Assembly (NCBI RefSeq): GCF_000368785.1
Contig: NZ_KB849690.1
Span: 489,452-553,451 of the forward strand
DNA from: Acinetobacter towneri DSM 14962 = CIP 107472
GTDB lineage: Bacteria > Pseudomonadota > Gammaproteobacteria > Pseudomonadales > Moraxellaceae
Reading direction: 5' to 3'
Length of the DNA: 64,000 bases
Part shown: one piece after another, positions 45,642 to 55,971 of the stretch
Numbering within the stretch: the first letter of the stretch is position 1
Layout of the letters: the number at the start of each line of letters is the position of its first letter
Program-made: the position numbers and the translations under genes
The notes under the pieces: model-generated
What the model was told of the DNA's origin: nothing
Seen by the model: only the letters and a program-made list of their open reading frames with translations
Database searches by the model: none

Positions 45642-46925
45642 ATGAGCAATGTATTGGCAAAGCAGAGCAGTAAATTAGAGCGTTACAGCGATGCATTTAA
45701 ATTTCATTTCAAACAAGATCAAAAACAAAAAAGCAGCCAGCCTACCTCTGAACTCTCAGACCTTGTCCGCCCACGTTTAAAAATTGCCCTTGTAACAGAA
45801 ACTTGGCCACCTGAAATTAATGGTGTGGCACGTTCACTGTTGCAGCTTTGCAAAGGATTGCAGGAACTTGGACACAAAATTTTATTGATTCGCCCTGAAC
45901 AAAAACAAGCCTGCACTCAATTCCAACCGTATCAAGAATGTCTGGTAAAAGCACAAGCCATTCCTAAATATCATAATTTACAATTTGGCTGGCCGCAGTG
46001 GTCTAAACTTTCGCAGGCTTTAGATGAGTTTCAACCTGATGTGGTGCATATCGTCACTGAAGGCCCTTTAGGGCTTGCCAGTTTACATATTGCAAAATCA
46101 AAAAATATTCCAGTATCAAGTGGTTTTCACTCCGCATTTCAAGATTTTAGCCGTTTTTTCGATTTGGCATTTTTACTCAAGCCAATTCAGCACTATCTAA
46201 AATGGTTTCATAACAATACCTCGCTGACGTGTGTGCCAAGTAGCCATACTGAAAAATCATTGCGTCAGTTTGGTGTGCAAGGGCCTTTGGTGGTGGTTGG
46301 GCGTGGTGTCAATGTTGAATATTTTTCACCAGATTTTCATTCTACCCAACTGCGAGCAAGCTGGGGTGCGAGTGAAAATACGCGGGTGATGTTGTATGTA
46401 GGGCGTTTATCACCTGAAAAAGAAGTCAATCTTATTATTAATGCCTATCAGCGTATGCCAAAAAATACCGAACAGCCTGTGAAATTGGTGATTGTTGGAG
46501 ATGGGCCAGACCGTGAACGTTTAGAAGCCATGAACGCTCAGGGAGATATCATTTTTACAGGTAGTTTAAGTGGCACAGCACTTGCACAAGCCTATGCCAG
46601 TGCCGATGTGTTTGCTTTTGCCAGTCAGGTCGAAACCTTTGGCAATGTCGTGTTAGAAGCTATGGCCAGTGGCTTGCCTGTCATTGCTTATGACTATGCT
46701 TGCGCACGTTTACATCTAAAACCGAATGAAACAGGCTGGTTGAGTCCACTCGGTCAGCCAGAAGATTTGGTCGGTCATATCCACCGACTTCCCGATCTTA
46801 CAACCCTTAGACAGATGGGCGAACACGCCCGCAAAGCGACTTTAAATATTGGCTGGCAGTATCCAGTCCAACAATTTGAGCAGGCGTTATATCTGGTGGC
46901 GAAGGAGCTACACATGCCATCTTAG
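45642..46925 (+). CDS. Glycosyltransferase family 4 (group 1), MgtA/PimB-like
   Basis: The 427-residue GT-B enzyme starts at ATG 45642, with a TTG at 45627 as alternative. After a basic N-terminus come ALVTETWPPEINGVARSLL, VHIVTEGPLGLASLHIAK, LYVGRLSPEKEVNLI and SQVETFGNVVLEAMASGLP, with the donor-site E-x7-E. Proteins of this type glycosylate membrane lipids such as diacylglycerol or phosphatidylinositol. The following PAP2 phosphatase gene is 25 bp away, which supports a lipid-linked function. The acceptor is not known. Confidence 0.8.
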   Translation: MSNVLAKQSSKLERYSDAFKFHFKQDQKQKSSQPTSELSDLVRPRLKIALVTETWPPEINGVARSLLQLCKGLQELGHKILLIRPEQKQACTQFQPYQECLVKAQAIPKYHNLQFGWPQWSKLSQALDEFQPDVVHIVTEGPLGLASLHIAKSKNIPVSSGFHSAFQDFSRFFDLAFLLKPIQHYLKWFHNNTSLTCVPSSHTEKSLRQFGVQGPLVVVGRGVNVEYFSPDFHSTQLRASWGASENTRVMLYVGRLSPEKEVNLIINAYQRMPKNTEQPVKLVIVGDGPDRERLEAMNAQGDIIFTGSLSGTALAQAYASADVFAFASQVETFGNVVLEAMASGLPVIAYDYACARLHLKPNETGWLSPLGQPEDLVGHIHRLPDLTTLRQMGEHARKATLNIGWQYPVQQFEQALYLVAKELHMPS

Positions 46926-46950
46926 CTATACGCCAAAGAGGAGAGAACTG

Positions 46951-47502
46951 ATGAAGTTTAAAAATGCAAAAATAAGAATGCTGGATCTCGACTTAAAAGG
47001 CTGTTTGTATCTTAACCATTTTTCCCACTCTCAGCGGGTGGCACAATTTTTTAAAGTTATTAGCCGTTTGGGCGATGGTGTGTTCTGGTATGTCATGCTC
47101 GCAAGTGCATGGATGATGCAGGGCATTGGTTATAGTTTACAAATTATTTATCTGTTGTTAGGCGGATCTGTCGGCACAGGTATTTATAAATATTTAAAAC
47201 AAAAAACCGTCCGTCCACGTCCGTATCAGGTACACCAAGTGATCCGTTTGGGTGAACGTCCCTTAGATCATTTTAGCTTCCCATCAGGTCACACTTTGCA
47301 TGCAGTCATGACCACAACGGTTTTGGGTTATATCCAGCCAGTATTGTTGATGTTGATGTTGCCCTTTACGATTTTGGTGGCCGTTTCCCGTATGATTTTA
47401 GGCTTGCACTATCCGAGTGATGTGGCAGTCGGGGCGATGATTGGCGGTTCAGTGGCGAGTGCGATTATTTTGGCTGCACCTTATGTAAATATTGTTTTAT
47501 AA
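46951..47502 (+). CDS. PAP2-family membrane phosphatase
   Basis: The 183-residue integral membrane protein has the three acid-phosphatase motifs: KQKTVRPRPYQ (K-x6-RP), FSFPSGHTLHA (PSGH) and SRMILGLHYPSDVAVG (SR-x5-H-x3-D). Such enzymes dephosphorylate phosphatidate, PGP or undecaprenyl diphosphate at the membrane. ATG at 46951 has GAGGAG seven bases upstream. It is probably co-transcribed with the preceding glycosyltransferase, giving a plausible lipid-processing pair. Confidence 0.87.
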   Translation: MKFKNAKIRMLDLDLKGCLYLNHFSHSQRVAQFFKVISRLGDGVFWYVMLASAWMMQGIGYSLQIIYLLLGGSVGTGIYKYLKQKTVRPRPYQVHQVIRLGERPLDHFSFPSGHTLHAVMTTTVLGYIQPVLLMLMLPFTILVAVSRMILGLHYPSDVAVGAMIGGSVASAIILAAPYVNIVL

Positions 47503-47603
47503 GCTTGGATAAAACCAAATCGAAAATTCAGTGCAGTAATGGCAGGCAGCCCATGCGAAATTTGTTAAAGTAGTCGCTGTCTTGACTAGAATAGGGAATA
47601 CAC

Positions 47604-47804
47604 ATGGGTTTACGTTGGACGGACAGCATCGACATTGCCATTGAGTTATATGAGGCGCATCCCGATGTCGATCCGCAATGGATTCGTTTTACCGATTTGC
47701 ACGCTTGGGTCTGTGCTTTGCCAGAGTTTCAAGATGATCCCGAAAAATCGACTGAAGGCATCTTAGAAGCCATTCAAATGGCGTGGATTGACGAAGCACG
47801 TTAA
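47604..47804 (+). CDS. iscX: Fe-S cluster assembly accessory protein IscX
   Basis: The 66-residue acidic protein binds IscS and iron and tunes Fe-S cluster formation. GLRWTDSIDIAIELYEAHPD and DPQWIRFTDLHAWVCALPEF are family-wide, and length and composition match E. coli IscX. It is away from the isc operon here, between a PAP2 phosphatase and ndk. Confidence 0.92.
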   Translation: MGLRWTDSIDIAIELYEAHPDVDPQWIRFTDLHAWVCALPEFQDDPEKSTEGILEAIQMAWIDEAR

Positions 47805-47917
47805 TCTAGCGGTGTGAAGCAAGATTGATTTGCCGATCAAGGTCCTGCACAATGCGCTTCATATCGAAAAAAGCAATTTTTTTACACATCAAAAGCAGAA
47901 AATAGCCCATTATTCGG

Positions 47918-47923
47918 TATAAT
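47918..47923 (+). promoter_or_regulatory. Likely -10 element of ndk
   Basis: TATAAT lies 43 bp before the ndk ATG. I see no convincing -35 at the right distance. Confidence 0.4.
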
Positions 47924-47965
47924 GCGGCAAAATTTTCGCGTCAACATTGACTTAAGGAGCCAATC

Positions 47966-48397
47966 ATGGCTATTGAACGTACTTTATCTATCGTAAAACC
48001 AGATGCAGTTGCTAAAAACCACATCGGTGACATCTTTGCTCGTTTCGAAAAAGCTGGTCTTAAAATCGTTGCGACTAAAATGAAACACCTTTCTCAAGCT
48101 GAAGCTGAAGGCTTCTACGCTGAGCACAAAGAACGTGGTTTCTTTGGTGACCTAGTTGCGTTCATGACTTCTGGTCCAGTCGTTGTTTCAGTTCTTGAAG
48201 GTGAAAACGCAGTTCTTGCTCACCGTGAAATTTTAGGTGCAACAAACCCTAAAGAAGCTGCACCTGGTACAATCCGTGCAGATTTCGCTGTAAGCATCGA
48301 TGAAAACGCTGCTCACGGTTCAGACTCAGTTGCATCTGCAGAGCGTGAAGTAAACTACTTCTTTGCTCAAACTGAAGTTTGCCCACGTACTCGTTAA
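47966..48397 (+). CDS. ndk: Nucleoside diphosphate kinase
   Basis: It balances NTP pools by phosphotransfer through a phospho-histidine. The 143-residue protein has [29 protein letters not shown] and the active-site His in [20 protein letters not shown] stands just before the ATG. Codon use looks strongly biased, as expected for a highly expressed gene. A terminator follows. Confidence 0.97.
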   Translation: MAIERTLSIVKPDAVAKNHIGDIFARFEKAGLKIVATKMKHLSQAEAEGFYAEHKERGFFGDLVAFMTSGPVVVSVLEGENAVLAHREILGATNPKEAAPGTIRADFAVSIDENAAHGSDSVASAEREVNYFFAQTEVCPRTR

Positions 48398-48410
48398 TAC
48401 GCAGTATTCA

Positions 48411-48447
48411 AACCAGATAAGTGTTATTATGCTTATCTGGTTTTTTA
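48411..48447 (+). terminator. Rho-independent terminator after ndk
   Basis: AACCAGATAAG and CTTATCTGGTT pair around a 10-nt loop and are followed by a T-run. Confidence 0.9.
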
Positions 48448-48533
48448 TTCTCCGATTTTTATTTTCTGAATAAACCTTTGCTCACCTCTTGAGCTTCTCC
48501 TTTCATCTTTAGACATGGTTTAGGTATACACAC

Positions 48534-49766
48534 ATGAGTACAGAAGTCCTCGCTGCATCTGCGACAGATGTTCAGCAAGCATCTGCGTCCGCTCCTGCAC
48601 AGTCTGCGACTGCAGAGAAAGTGAATCTCCTTGGCATGTCACGTCCACAAATGGAAAAATTCTTTGAAGATTTAGGCGAGAAGAAATTCCGTGCAGGGCA
48701 GGTGATGAAATGGATTCACCAGTTTTTTGTTACAGATTTTGCTGAAATGACCAATATTTCAGGCAAGTTACGTGAAAAACTGGAAAAGATTTGTGAAATT
48801 AAAGCGCCTGAAGTGGTGCATAAAAATTATTCTAAAGACGGTACTCGTAAGTGGGTATTCCGTGTTGGTGATGGTGAAGGCTCATTGGTCGAAACCGTTC
48901 TGATTCCTGCCGAAGACAAAACTGGCTCACGTAAAACCCTGTGTATTTCATCGCAAGTAGGTTGTGCACTGGACTGTTCATTTTGTTCTACGGGTAAACA
49001 AGGTTTTCAGCGTGACCTAACCCAAGCCGAAATTATTGGTCAGTTGTGGATGGCAAACTATTCCTATATGGAAGATGTGCCTGTGATTGAACGTGAGCGT
49101 TCTGTGACCAACGTGGTGATGATGGGTATGGGCGAACCGTTGTTGAATTACGATGCCGTCTTGAACGCCATGCGCATTATGCTAGATGACTTTGCTTATG
49201 GCATGTCTAAGCGTCGTGTGACTTTATCGACTTCGGGTGTTGTACCTAAAATTGACCAATTGGCACAAGATATTGATGTGGCTTTGGCAATTTCTTTGCA
49301 CGCCACCAATAACGAACTGCGTGATGAACTTGTTCCAATCAATAAAAAATATCCATTGGAACAATTAATCGCAGCTTGTCAGCGTTATATTGGCAAAGAT
49401 GGCAACGAAAGTGCGCGTAAACACGTGACCATTGAATATGTCATGTTAGATGGTGTAAATGACCATCCTGAACATGCGCAGCAAATGATTAAGCTACTCA
49501 AGAACCTGCCAAGCAAGATTAATTTGATTCCATTTAACCCATTTCCGCACGCGCCGTATGGACGTTCAAGCCGAAATCGAATTATTTCTTTCCAAAAAAC
49601 TTTGTCTGATGCAGGTTTTGTGTGTACGATTCGTCAGACACGTGGTGATGATATTGATGCTGCGTGTGGGCAATTGGTTGGACAAGTGGCAGACCGCACC
49701 CGCCGTGCCGAACAGTGGAAAAAGAAAGTTGCAGCGCAAAATGAAATCATACGCTCGCAAGGATAA
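48534..49766 (+). CDS. rlmN: Dual-specificity 23S rRNA/tRNA adenine C2-methyltransferase RlmN
   Basis: This radical-SAM enzyme methylates A2503 of 23S rRNA and A37 of some tRNAs. The 410-residue protein has the CxxxCxxC cluster in [28 protein letters not shown] for SAM binding, and the second catalytic Cys in [20 protein letters not shown]. The N-terminus has a low-complexity Ala/Ser/Gln-rich stretch (residues 4-30). It heads a conserved block with pilF, rodZ and ispG. Confidence 0.96.
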   Translation: MSTEVLAASATDVQQASASAPAQSATAEKVNLLGMSRPQMEKFFEDLGEKKFRAGQVMKWIHQFFVTDFAEMTNISGKLREKLEKICEIKAPEVVHKNYSKDGTRKWVFRVGDGEGSLVETVLIPAEDKTGSRKTLCISSQVGCALDCSFCSTGKQGFQRDLTQAEIIGQLWMANYSYMEDVPVIERERSVTNVVMMGMGEPLLNYDAVLNAMRIMLDDFAYGMSKRRVTLSTSGVVPKIDQLAQDIDVALAISLHATNNELRDELVPINKKYPLEQLIAACQRYIGKDGNESARKHVTIEYVMLDGVNDHPEHAQQMIKLLKNLPSKINLIPFNPFPHAPYGRSSRNRIISFQKTLSDAGFVCTIRQTRGDDIDAACGQLVGQVADRTRRAEQWKKKVAAQNEIIRSQG

Positions 49767-49820
49767 TGACTTGTATAGATAACTAACTTGCATCGAACGA
49801 AGACGCAAAGGGGATGTCCA

Positions 49821-50630
49821 TTGAATAAGCCTGTATTTAAAATCGCACAAATTACAACTGTTTGTATTTCGGCAATTTTTGCTGCAGCTTGTCAAACCAC
49901 AGCTCCAACCTTAGGGCAAAAAGACCCTGAAAAAGCGGTGCAAGTACGTACGCAGTTGGCAGCAGAATACTTAAAAAATGGCGATTTAGACTCAGCCAAA
50001 CGCGCACTTGATCAAGCTTTGGAAAGCGATTCACGTGATTCCACCGCTAATATGATGATGGGCGTGTTGCTGCAACAAGAAGGCAGCAAGCTGAATTTAG
50101 AAAAAGCCGATGCGTATTTTAAGCGTGCCATTGCCGCTGACCCAAAAAATGCACAAGCGCGTAACAACTATGGTACGTATTTATATCAAGTAGAACGCTA
50201 TAATGATGCGATTGAGCAGCTCAGTATTGCAGGTGCAACACTGGGTTATGATCAACGCTTTAGAGCATTGGAAAATGTAGGTCGTATTTACTTGAAATTA
50301 GGCGATATAGAGAATGCCGAAAAGTCATTCAAACAAGCCTTGCAAGCCAATCGCGATTCTTATGTTTCAATGTTAGAGTTGTCGGAAATTTTATATTTAA
50401 GACAACAATTTGCACCCGCGCGACAATTGTATGAACAATTTGTACGTGCTGTGGGGCAAAAAAATCAGGGTGCGCGTGCCTTATGGATTGGGATTCGTTT
50501 AGCACGTGCCAATGGCGATCAATTGGGAACTCAGGTTTTAGTGAACCAGCTGCGTGCATTATTTCCCAATAGCCAAGAATACCAACGTTATTTGCAATTA
50601 CAGTACAGTACTGAGGCCGTATGGAAGTAA
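49821..50630 (+). CDS. pilF: Type IV pilus biogenesis lipoprotein PilF/PilW
   Basis: It is the pilotin that carries PilQ secretin to the outer membrane. A lipoprotein signal ends at FAAAC. About six TPR-type repeats follow (YLKNGDLDSAKRALDQALES, YFKRAIAADPKNAQARNNYG, IYLKLGDIENAEKSFKQAL). I prefer TTG at 49821, preceded by AAAGGGG; an ATG at 49788 would lengthen the signal region. The stop overlaps the rodZ start. Confidence 0.92.
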   Translation: MNKPVFKIAQITTVCISAIFAAACQTTAPTLGQKDPEKAVQVRTQLAAEYLKNGDLDSAKRALDQALESDSRDSTANMMMGVLLQQEGSKLNLEKADAYFKRAIAADPKNAQARNNYGTYLYQVERYNDAIEQLSIAGATLGYDQRFRALENVGRIYLKLGDIENAEKSFKQALQANRDSYVSMLELSEILYLRQQFAPARQLYEQFVRAVGQKNQGARALWIGIRLARANGDQLGTQVLVNQLRALFPNSQEYQRYLQLQYSTEAVWK

Positions 50631-51430
50631 ATCCTAATTCACCGCAACCCACACAGGGGACAACGCCTGTACCCCATGCATTAGGAAATGTTCAACGTCC
50701 AGGTGAGTACCTTCGTCAAATTCGCGTCAATCAAAAACGCGAACTGGATGATGTTTCAAAAGATTTGAAAATTCCATTAAAAACGCTGATGGCGCTAGAG
50801 CAAGACGAATATACCGCTTTGCCTGAAGCGACCTTTATTAAAGGTTATTATCGTACCTATGCCAAATATTTACAGGTCGATGCTTCAGCCATTATTCAGC
50901 GTTTTGATGAAATTTATGCCAACGATACAGGGTTGTTGCCAAATCACGCCTTGAACAATTCACCCATCAAAATTATGGGAAAACTGCCAGGCTCTAACCG
51001 CGATCGCAATAAAAAGTGGCTCACACGTATCGCTGTGATTGTGGCGGTATTGCTGTTGTTGTGGGCATTGGTCGCGCTAATTCAAAACTGGATGTCGTCT
51101 GGTCAAGAGGGTGCAGAACCTGAAATTGCAGTACTGCAATCCGATGTGCAAATCATTTCTGACAATGCGACAGGCAGCACGCCTGCACTTGCTTCGGGCG
51201 ATCAGCTGAATTTGCAATTTGCTCGTCCAACTTCAGTGCATATTGTTGACTCTGCTGGCAATGTTTTAGCGACAGGACGTCAAGCCTCTACTTTAAATTT
51301 ACAAGGCGAAGCCCCATTTCAAATTCGCTTAGATGATGCGACTGCTGTGTCATTAAGTTTGAACAATGAGTCGATTTCATTATCGCCATATACTGTGAAC
51401 GGAAAAGCAGAATTCCGTTTATCTCGATAA
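50621..51430 (+). CDS. rodZ: RodZ-like cytoskeletal/cell-shape protein
   Basis: The 269-residue protein has an N-terminal helix-turn-helix domain (GEYLRQIRVNQKRELDDVSK, LKIPLKTLMALEQDEY), a basic segment, and one membrane helix (about 130-152, IAVIVAVLLLLWALVALI). A C-terminal periplasmic DUF4115 domain contains SVHIVDSAGNVLATGRQAS. RodZ links MreB to the membrane. It overlaps pilF by ten bases and precedes ispG in the standard gamma-proteobacterial order. Confidence 0.9.
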   Translation: MEVNPNSPQPTQGTTPVPHALGNVQRPGEYLRQIRVNQKRELDDVSKDLKIPLKTLMALEQDEYTALPEATFIKGYYRTYAKYLQVDASAIIQRFDEIYANDTGLLPNHALNNSPIKIMGKLPGSNRDRNKKWLTRIAVIVAVLLLLWALVALIQNWMSSGQEGAEPEIAVLQSDVQIISDNATGSTPALASGDQLNLQFARPTSVHIVDSAGNVLATGRQASTLNLQGEAPFQIRLDDATAVSLSLNNESISLSPYTVNGKAEFRLSR

Positions 51431-51452
51431 TGCAGCAAGGTAGAGCGATATC

Positions 51453-52574
51453 ATGATTGTAAATCCAATTCAACGCCGTCCGACCCGTAAAATTCGTGTG
51501 GGTTCTGTCTATGTGGGTGGTGATGCGCCCATTAGCATCCAAAGTATGACCAATACGGAAACCTGCGATGTTGCTGCAACCGTGGCGCAAATTCAGCGTT
51601 GTGTAGATGCGGGCGTAGACATCATGCGTGTTTCTGTACCGACCATGGAAGCCGCAGCTGCATTTGGTGAAATTCGAAAGCAAGTATCTGTGCCGTTGGT
51701 GGCAGACATTCACTTTGACTATAAAATTGCGTTGGCAGTTGCTGATGCGGGTGCAGACTGTTTGCGGATTAACCCGGGTAATATTGGTTCGGAAGCTAAA
51801 ATTCGTGAAGTCGTAGCTGCTGCCAAACATCATGATATTTCTATGCGGATTGGTGTGAATGCGGGATCGCTGGAAAAAGATATTCAGAAAAAATATGGCG
51901 AGCCGACAGGTGCAGCATTGCTGGAATCTGCTATGCGTCATATTGATATTTTAGACCGTTTAGATTTTCAGGAATTTAAAGTTTCAGTCAAAGCATCGAA
52001 TGTGTTTTTAACCATGGATGCTTATCGTTTGTTATCACAACAAATTGATAATCCATTACATTTAGGCGTAACTGAAGCAGGTATTTACCGTACAGGCACC
52101 GTAAAATCTGCAATTGCCTTGGGCGGTCTGCTCATGGAAGGTATTGGCGATACTATGCGTATTTCGCTTGCGGCAGAACCTGAAGATGAAGTCAAAATCG
52201 GTTTTGATATTCTAAAATCTTTAGGTTTACGCTCTAACGGGATTAACTTTATTGCCTGCCCAAGCTGTTCACGTCAGGAATTTAACGTCATTTCTGTAAT
52301 GCAGGCATTGGAGGAGCGTTTAGAAGATATTCGTACTCCAATGGATGTATCGGTCATTGGTTGTAAAGTGAATGGCCCGGGCGAAGCTAAAGAAGCTGAT
52401 ATTGGTGTGGTGGGCGCAAGTCCGCGTTCATTGGTTTATCGTAATGGTGAAAAGAGCCATTTAATTGATACCAATCAACTCGTTGATGAAATCGAAAGCA
52501 TGGTTCGTCAGCGTGTTACAGAGCTTGAACAAGCTAAATCTAAAGAGATTATTCGTACAAATTTTTCTGAGTAA
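51453..52574 (+). CDS. ispG: 4-hydroxy-3-methylbut-2-enyl diphosphate synthase
   Basis: It is the penultimate enzyme of the MEP isoprenoid pathway and uses a 4Fe-4S cluster. The 373-residue protein has [30 protein letters not shown] and LRINPGNIG in the TIM barrel. Cluster Cys residues lie in [14 protein letters not shown] and [11 protein letters not shown] near the end. It is shorter than the plant type because it lacks the middle insertion. Confidence 0.97.
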   Translation: MIVNPIQRRPTRKIRVGSVYVGGDAPISIQSMTNTETCDVAATVAQIQRCVDAGVDIMRVSVPTMEAAAAFGEIRKQVSVPLVADIHFDYKIALAVADAGADCLRINPGNIGSEAKIREVVAAAKHHDISMRIGVNAGSLEKDIQKKYGEPTGAALLESAMRHIDILDRLDFQEFKVSVKASNVFLTMDAYRLLSQQIDNPLHLGVTEAGIYRTGTVKSAIALGGLLMEGIGDTMRISLAAEPEDEVKIGFDILKSLGLRSNGINFIACPSCSRQEFNVISVMQALEERLEDIRTPMDVSVIGCKVNGPGEAKEADIGVVGASPRSLVYRNGEKSHLIDTNQLVDEIESMVRQRVTELEQAKSKEIIRTNFSE

Positions 52575-52577
52575 GTC

Positions 52578-53873
52578 ATGAGTTCAATTGTTGCAATTAA
52601 AGGTTTTAATGACATTCTTCCAACGCAAACACCTGCGTGGAGACGTCTAGAGCAACATTTAGCATCTTTAATGGATGCTTATGGTTATCAACAAATTCGT
52701 TTGCCAATGGTTGAGCAAACCAATTTGTTTAAGCGTTCAATTGGTGATGCGACCGATATTGTTGAAAAAGAAATGTACACATTCTTAGACAAGGGTAATC
52801 CGCCTGAGTCTTTGACTTTGCGTCCTGAAGGAACTGCGGGTTGTGTACGTGCCATGTTAGAGCACAATTTGCTACGTGGTGCGACACCGCGCGTGTGGTA
52901 TATCGGCCCAATGTTTCGTTATGAAAAACCGCAAAAAGGTCGTTATCGTCAATTCCACCAATTTGGTGTAGAAACTTTTGGCGTTGCAACACCAGATATG
53001 GATGCCGAACTTATTTTAATGACTGCGCGTTTATGGAAACGTATGGGCGTTGCCGATAAAGTTCGCTTAGAGTTGAATACGCTGGGTGAGTCGGATGAGC
53101 GCGCAGCGTATCGTGCCGCTTTGGTTGAGTTTTTGGAAGCGCACAAAGCCGATTTAGATGAAGATTCACAGCGTCGTTTAAGTACTAACCCACTGCGTAT
53201 TTTGGACTCGAAAGATGCTAAAACGCAAAGCATCCTAGAAAATGCTCCAAAATTGCATGATTTTATGGGTGAAGATACGCTGAATCACTTTGCCCAATTA
53301 CAGCAGTATTTAACCGATGCAGGCATTGAGTTTGTGATTAATCAAAAACTGGTACGCGGTTTAGATTATTACAATAAAACCGTTTTTGAATGGACAACCA
53401 CGCATTTAGGTTCGCAAGGCACAGTTTGTGCAGGCGGGCGCTATGATGGTTTGGTTGGGCAGTTGAAGGGTAAGGCAGATCAGTCCGTACCTGCCGTGGG
53501 CTTCGCCATGGGCATTGAGCGTTTATTGTTGTTGCTTGAGCAAGTCGAAGACAATACGCCTGTACGTGATTGTGAAGTATTCTTGTTGGCAGATCCAACA
53601 ACTCAAGGCAAGGCGTTGGTTTTAGCTGAGCAAATTCGTGACCAATTCGAACAAGCGGGCAGCCAGATTCGCTTAAAAGTTGGTTCACAAGGCTCAATGA
53701 AAAGCCAAATGAAAAAAGCCGATCAATCAGGTGCAATCTATGCCTTGATTTTTGGTGAGCGCGAAGCGGAAGCACAGCAATTGGCAGTGAAAACCTTGGC
53801 AACTGCTGAGCAAACGACTGTTGCAGTGACCAAAATTGTGCCTTTCATCATTGAAAAATTTTCTTCACAATAA
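52578..53873 (+). CDS. hisS: Histidyl-tRNA synthetase
   Basis: This class II synthetase of 431 residues begins [20 protein letters not shown]. Motif 2 is [19 protein letters not shown], the histidine A-motif is [15 protein letters not shown], and [11 protein letters not shown] and motif 3 ([16 protein letters not shown]) follow. The C-terminal anticodon-binding domain is complete. It lies three bases after ispG. Confidence 0.97.
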   Translation: MSSIVAIKGFNDILPTQTPAWRRLEQHLASLMDAYGYQQIRLPMVEQTNLFKRSIGDATDIVEKEMYTFLDKGNPPESLTLRPEGTAGCVRAMLEHNLLRGATPRVWYIGPMFRYEKPQKGRYRQFHQFGVETFGVATPDMDAELILMTARLWKRMGVADKVRLELNTLGESDERAAYRAALVEFLEAHKADLDEDSQRRLSTNPLRILDSKDAKTQSILENAPKLHDFMGEDTLNHFAQLQQYLTDAGIEFVINQKLVRGLDYYNKTVFEWTTTHLGSQGTVCAGGRYDGLVGQLKGKADQSVPAVGFAMGIERLLLLLEQVEDNTPVRDCEVFLLADPTTQGKALVLAEQIRDQFEQAGSQIRLKVGSQGSMKSQMKKADQSGAIYALIFGEREAEAQQLAVKTLATAEQTTVAVTKIVPFIIEKFSSQ

Positions 53874-53903
53874 GCCAAATAACATAAGGAAAAGGGTAAT
53901 CCA

Positions 53904-54605
53904 ATGAGCGCATTGAGTGATGACGAACAACTTGATAGTTTAAAATCGTTTGCGAAAAAATATGGTTCAGCCATGATTAGCGGGATTTTAATTGCGTTGA
54001 TTGCCTTTTTCGGATGGCAATATTGGCAGAAAAAAACCTTGGCAGAGCAGCAAATGAATACTGCTAAAGTGCAACAACTGATGGATGATGCACGTACAGC
54101 AGAAGGCAATCCAGATGCCTTCAGTCAATTGTCTGCAACTGCCGATAAAATTGTGAAAGAAGCCCCTGATTCTGCGCAAGCTATTCAAACTCAATTCTTA
54201 ATGGCTAAACTCGCTTACGATCAGCAAGATTTTGCTGCCGCAGAAAAAGCCTTAAAGAAAGTTGAAAACTCTAAAGTAAAAGACCAAGGCTTAGTGCAAT
54301 TGGTTAAGTTGCGTTTGGCTTATGCACAGTTGGCGCAAAAGAAATACGATGAAGCTATTCAAAGTTTGGCCGCGGTGACTGATCCTGCATTTAAAGCGAC
54401 TGCAGATGAAGCGCGTGGCGATGTTTATGTCGCGAAAAATGACCGTGAAAATGCCCAAAAAGCGTATCAAAGTGCATGGGATACTTTGGTGGAACGTAAA
54501 CAAGAACGTCAAATTTTACAAATAAAACTCGAAAGTGTTGGTGTTTTGGTGGATGATCCTGAAATTGAACGCCCAGTATTAGACACACAAGTGGATGAGA
54601 GCTAA
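53904..54605 (+). CDS. yfgM: YfgM-like TPR membrane protein (Sec translocon ancillary)
   Basis: The 233-residue inner-membrane protein has a short cytoplasmic N-terminus (DDEQLDSLKSFAKKYGS), one helix (about 24-43), and a periplasmic TPR_21 domain with repeated helical pairs (FLMAKLAYDQQDFAAAEKAL, LRLAYAQLAQKKYDEAIQSL). YfgM works with PpiD at SecYEG. It overlaps bamB by one base, the usual order before bamB-der. Confidence 0.88.
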   Translation: MSALSDDEQLDSLKSFAKKYGSAMISGILIALIAFFGWQYWQKKTLAEQQMNTAKVQQLMDDARTAEGNPDAFSQLSATADKIVKEAPDSAQAIQTQFLMAKLAYDQQDFAAAEKALKKVENSKVKDQGLVQLVKLRLAYAQLAQKKYDEAIQSLAAVTDPAFKATADEARGDVYVAKNDRENAQKAYQSAWDTLVERKQERQILQIKLESVGVLVDDPEIERPVLDTQVDES

Positions 54606-55753
54606 TGAATAGAAAGTATAAAATACCGTTTGCACTGACCGTTTTAACCCTTGCTTTGGCGGGGTGTTCCACCAATAAAATTAAAGTTGCAGAAGTTAAG
54701 CCAAATCCACTGCCAAAACTTGAGCAAGCTCAAAGTCTAGTTCCTGTATTTTCACAAAGCGTTGCATCGACTACAGCAGCCGATCCATTGCGCCTGCAAT
54801 TAGATGCCGAAAACGGGGTAATTTATACTGTTGATCCTAAAGGTGAGATGGCTGCCTATCAAGGCAAACAACGTCTTTGGCAAAAACAAGTGTCTAAGCA
54901 AGGCTTAACGGCAGGTGTCAATGCTGCTGAAGGCATTGTGGTTGCAGGAAATGCCAAAGGTCAATTGTTTGCTTTAGATCAGCAAACAGGTGAGCAAAAG
55001 TGGGTTGCACAGTTAACAGGTGCAATTCTTGCGCCATCGTTAATTCAGGCGGGTCGTGTGGTGACTGTAAGTAATGACGGCACGGTATATGCACACAATG
55101 CCGAAACAGGTCAGTTGGTGTGGACTTACAACTTGCCAAACGTGCAATTTAGTTTGCGTGGTATGGCTGCACCTGTGGCGCTCGATTCACGTACTGTACT
55201 GATTGCTTCTGCAAATGCCTATGTCTATGCACTGGATATTGTTACAGGCGTACCACGTATGCAGCGCCGCGTTGCCATTAGTGAAGGCCGTTCAGACATT
55301 CAACGCTTAAATGACATTGATGGCGACCCAGTGGTTGCTGGTCAATTCTTGGTGACCACAAGCTACCAAGGTCAGGTCACCGTATTGGACTTGGCTTCAC
55401 AACAAGTGATTTGGAGTGAAGATGCAAGCAGTACCAAACGTCCAGAAGTTGCGGGGAATGGTGTATTTGTCAGCACTGCAGATGGTAAAATTGCAGCTTA
55501 CGAAATCACATCAGGACAAGCACTTTGGGAAAATGACAGTTTGCTCAACCGTCGTTTATCTAATCCTGTGTTGTTTGGACAATATTTAGTGGTTGGTGAT
55601 TTAGATGGTGTTTTACACCTCATTGATCCAAGCTCAGGGCAACTGGTTGGACGTTCAAAAACCAATGGCGAAGTCCGTTCATTGCGTGTAATTGACAATC
55701 AACTCTATGTCGCAACGCAAAAGGGCGCATTAAGCGTTTGGCAGAACCGCTAA
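54605..55753 (+). CDS. bamB: Outer-membrane assembly lipoprotein BamB
   Basis: BamB is the beta-propeller partner of BamA in outer-membrane protein insertion. The 382-residue protein has a signal with lipobox LAGC. It then shows the repeated PQQ-like blades, visible as ENGVIYTVDPKGEMAAYQGK, NAKGQLFALDQQTGEQKWVA, NDGTVYAHNAETGQLVWTY and STADGKIAAYEITSGQALWE. It overlaps yfgM and precedes der. Confidence 0.95.
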   Translation: MNRKYKIPFALTVLTLALAGCSTNKIKVAEVKPNPLPKLEQAQSLVPVFSQSVASTTAADPLRLQLDAENGVIYTVDPKGEMAAYQGKQRLWQKQVSKQGLTAGVNAAEGIVVAGNAKGQLFALDQQTGEQKWVAQLTGAILAPSLIQAGRVVTVSNDGTVYAHNAETGQLVWTYNLPNVQFSLRGMAAPVALDSRTVLIASANAYVYALDIVTGVPRMQRRVAISEGRSDIQRLNDIDGDPVVAGQFLVTTSYQGQVTVLDLASQQVIWSEDASSTKRPEVAGNGVFVSTADGKIAAYEITSGQALWENDSLLNRRLSNPVLFGQYLVVGDLDGVLHLIDPSSGQLVGRSKTNGEVRSLRVIDNQLYVATQKGALSVWQNR

Positions 55754-55770
55754 TTTTGTTCTGACTTTTA

Positions 55771-55779
55771 TGCTAAAAT
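55771..55779 (+). promoter_or_regulatory. Possible extended -10 promoter upstream of der
   Basis: TGCTAAAAT has the TGn extension and a good -10 hexamer, with no clear -35. It lies about 190 bp before der. Confidence 0.35.
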
Positions 55780-55795
55780 AGTTGTCCGTATTTTT

Positions 55796-55834
55796 ACGCG
55801 GGGTAATTGAATCATCAATGCCCCGTGTTTTTAT
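55796..55834 (+). terminator. Hairpin terminator between bamB and der
   Basis: ACGCGGGG and CCCCGTGT form the outer stem, and ATTGA/TCAAT adds an inner one. A T-rich tract follows. It lies right behind a possible extended -10 promoter, so it could also attenuate der. Confidence 0.7.
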
Positions 55835-55971
55835 TTAATAGAGTGGTCGATGTTCTCTCTGTCGTTTGCGTGGTCGCAACGCTGAACCCAACATCCATAC
55901 TCTGTTCTTTCTTCCACAGTTTCGGATGTACAGACCATTGAAACTGACTGATCTTGAATAAAGGTTAATCT

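Noticed and set aside
51288..51941. 217-codon open frame antisense to rodZ/ispG
   Set aside because: It covers conserved coding sequence of ispG, its peptide has no recognisable motif, and long antisense frames are common in biased coding sequence.
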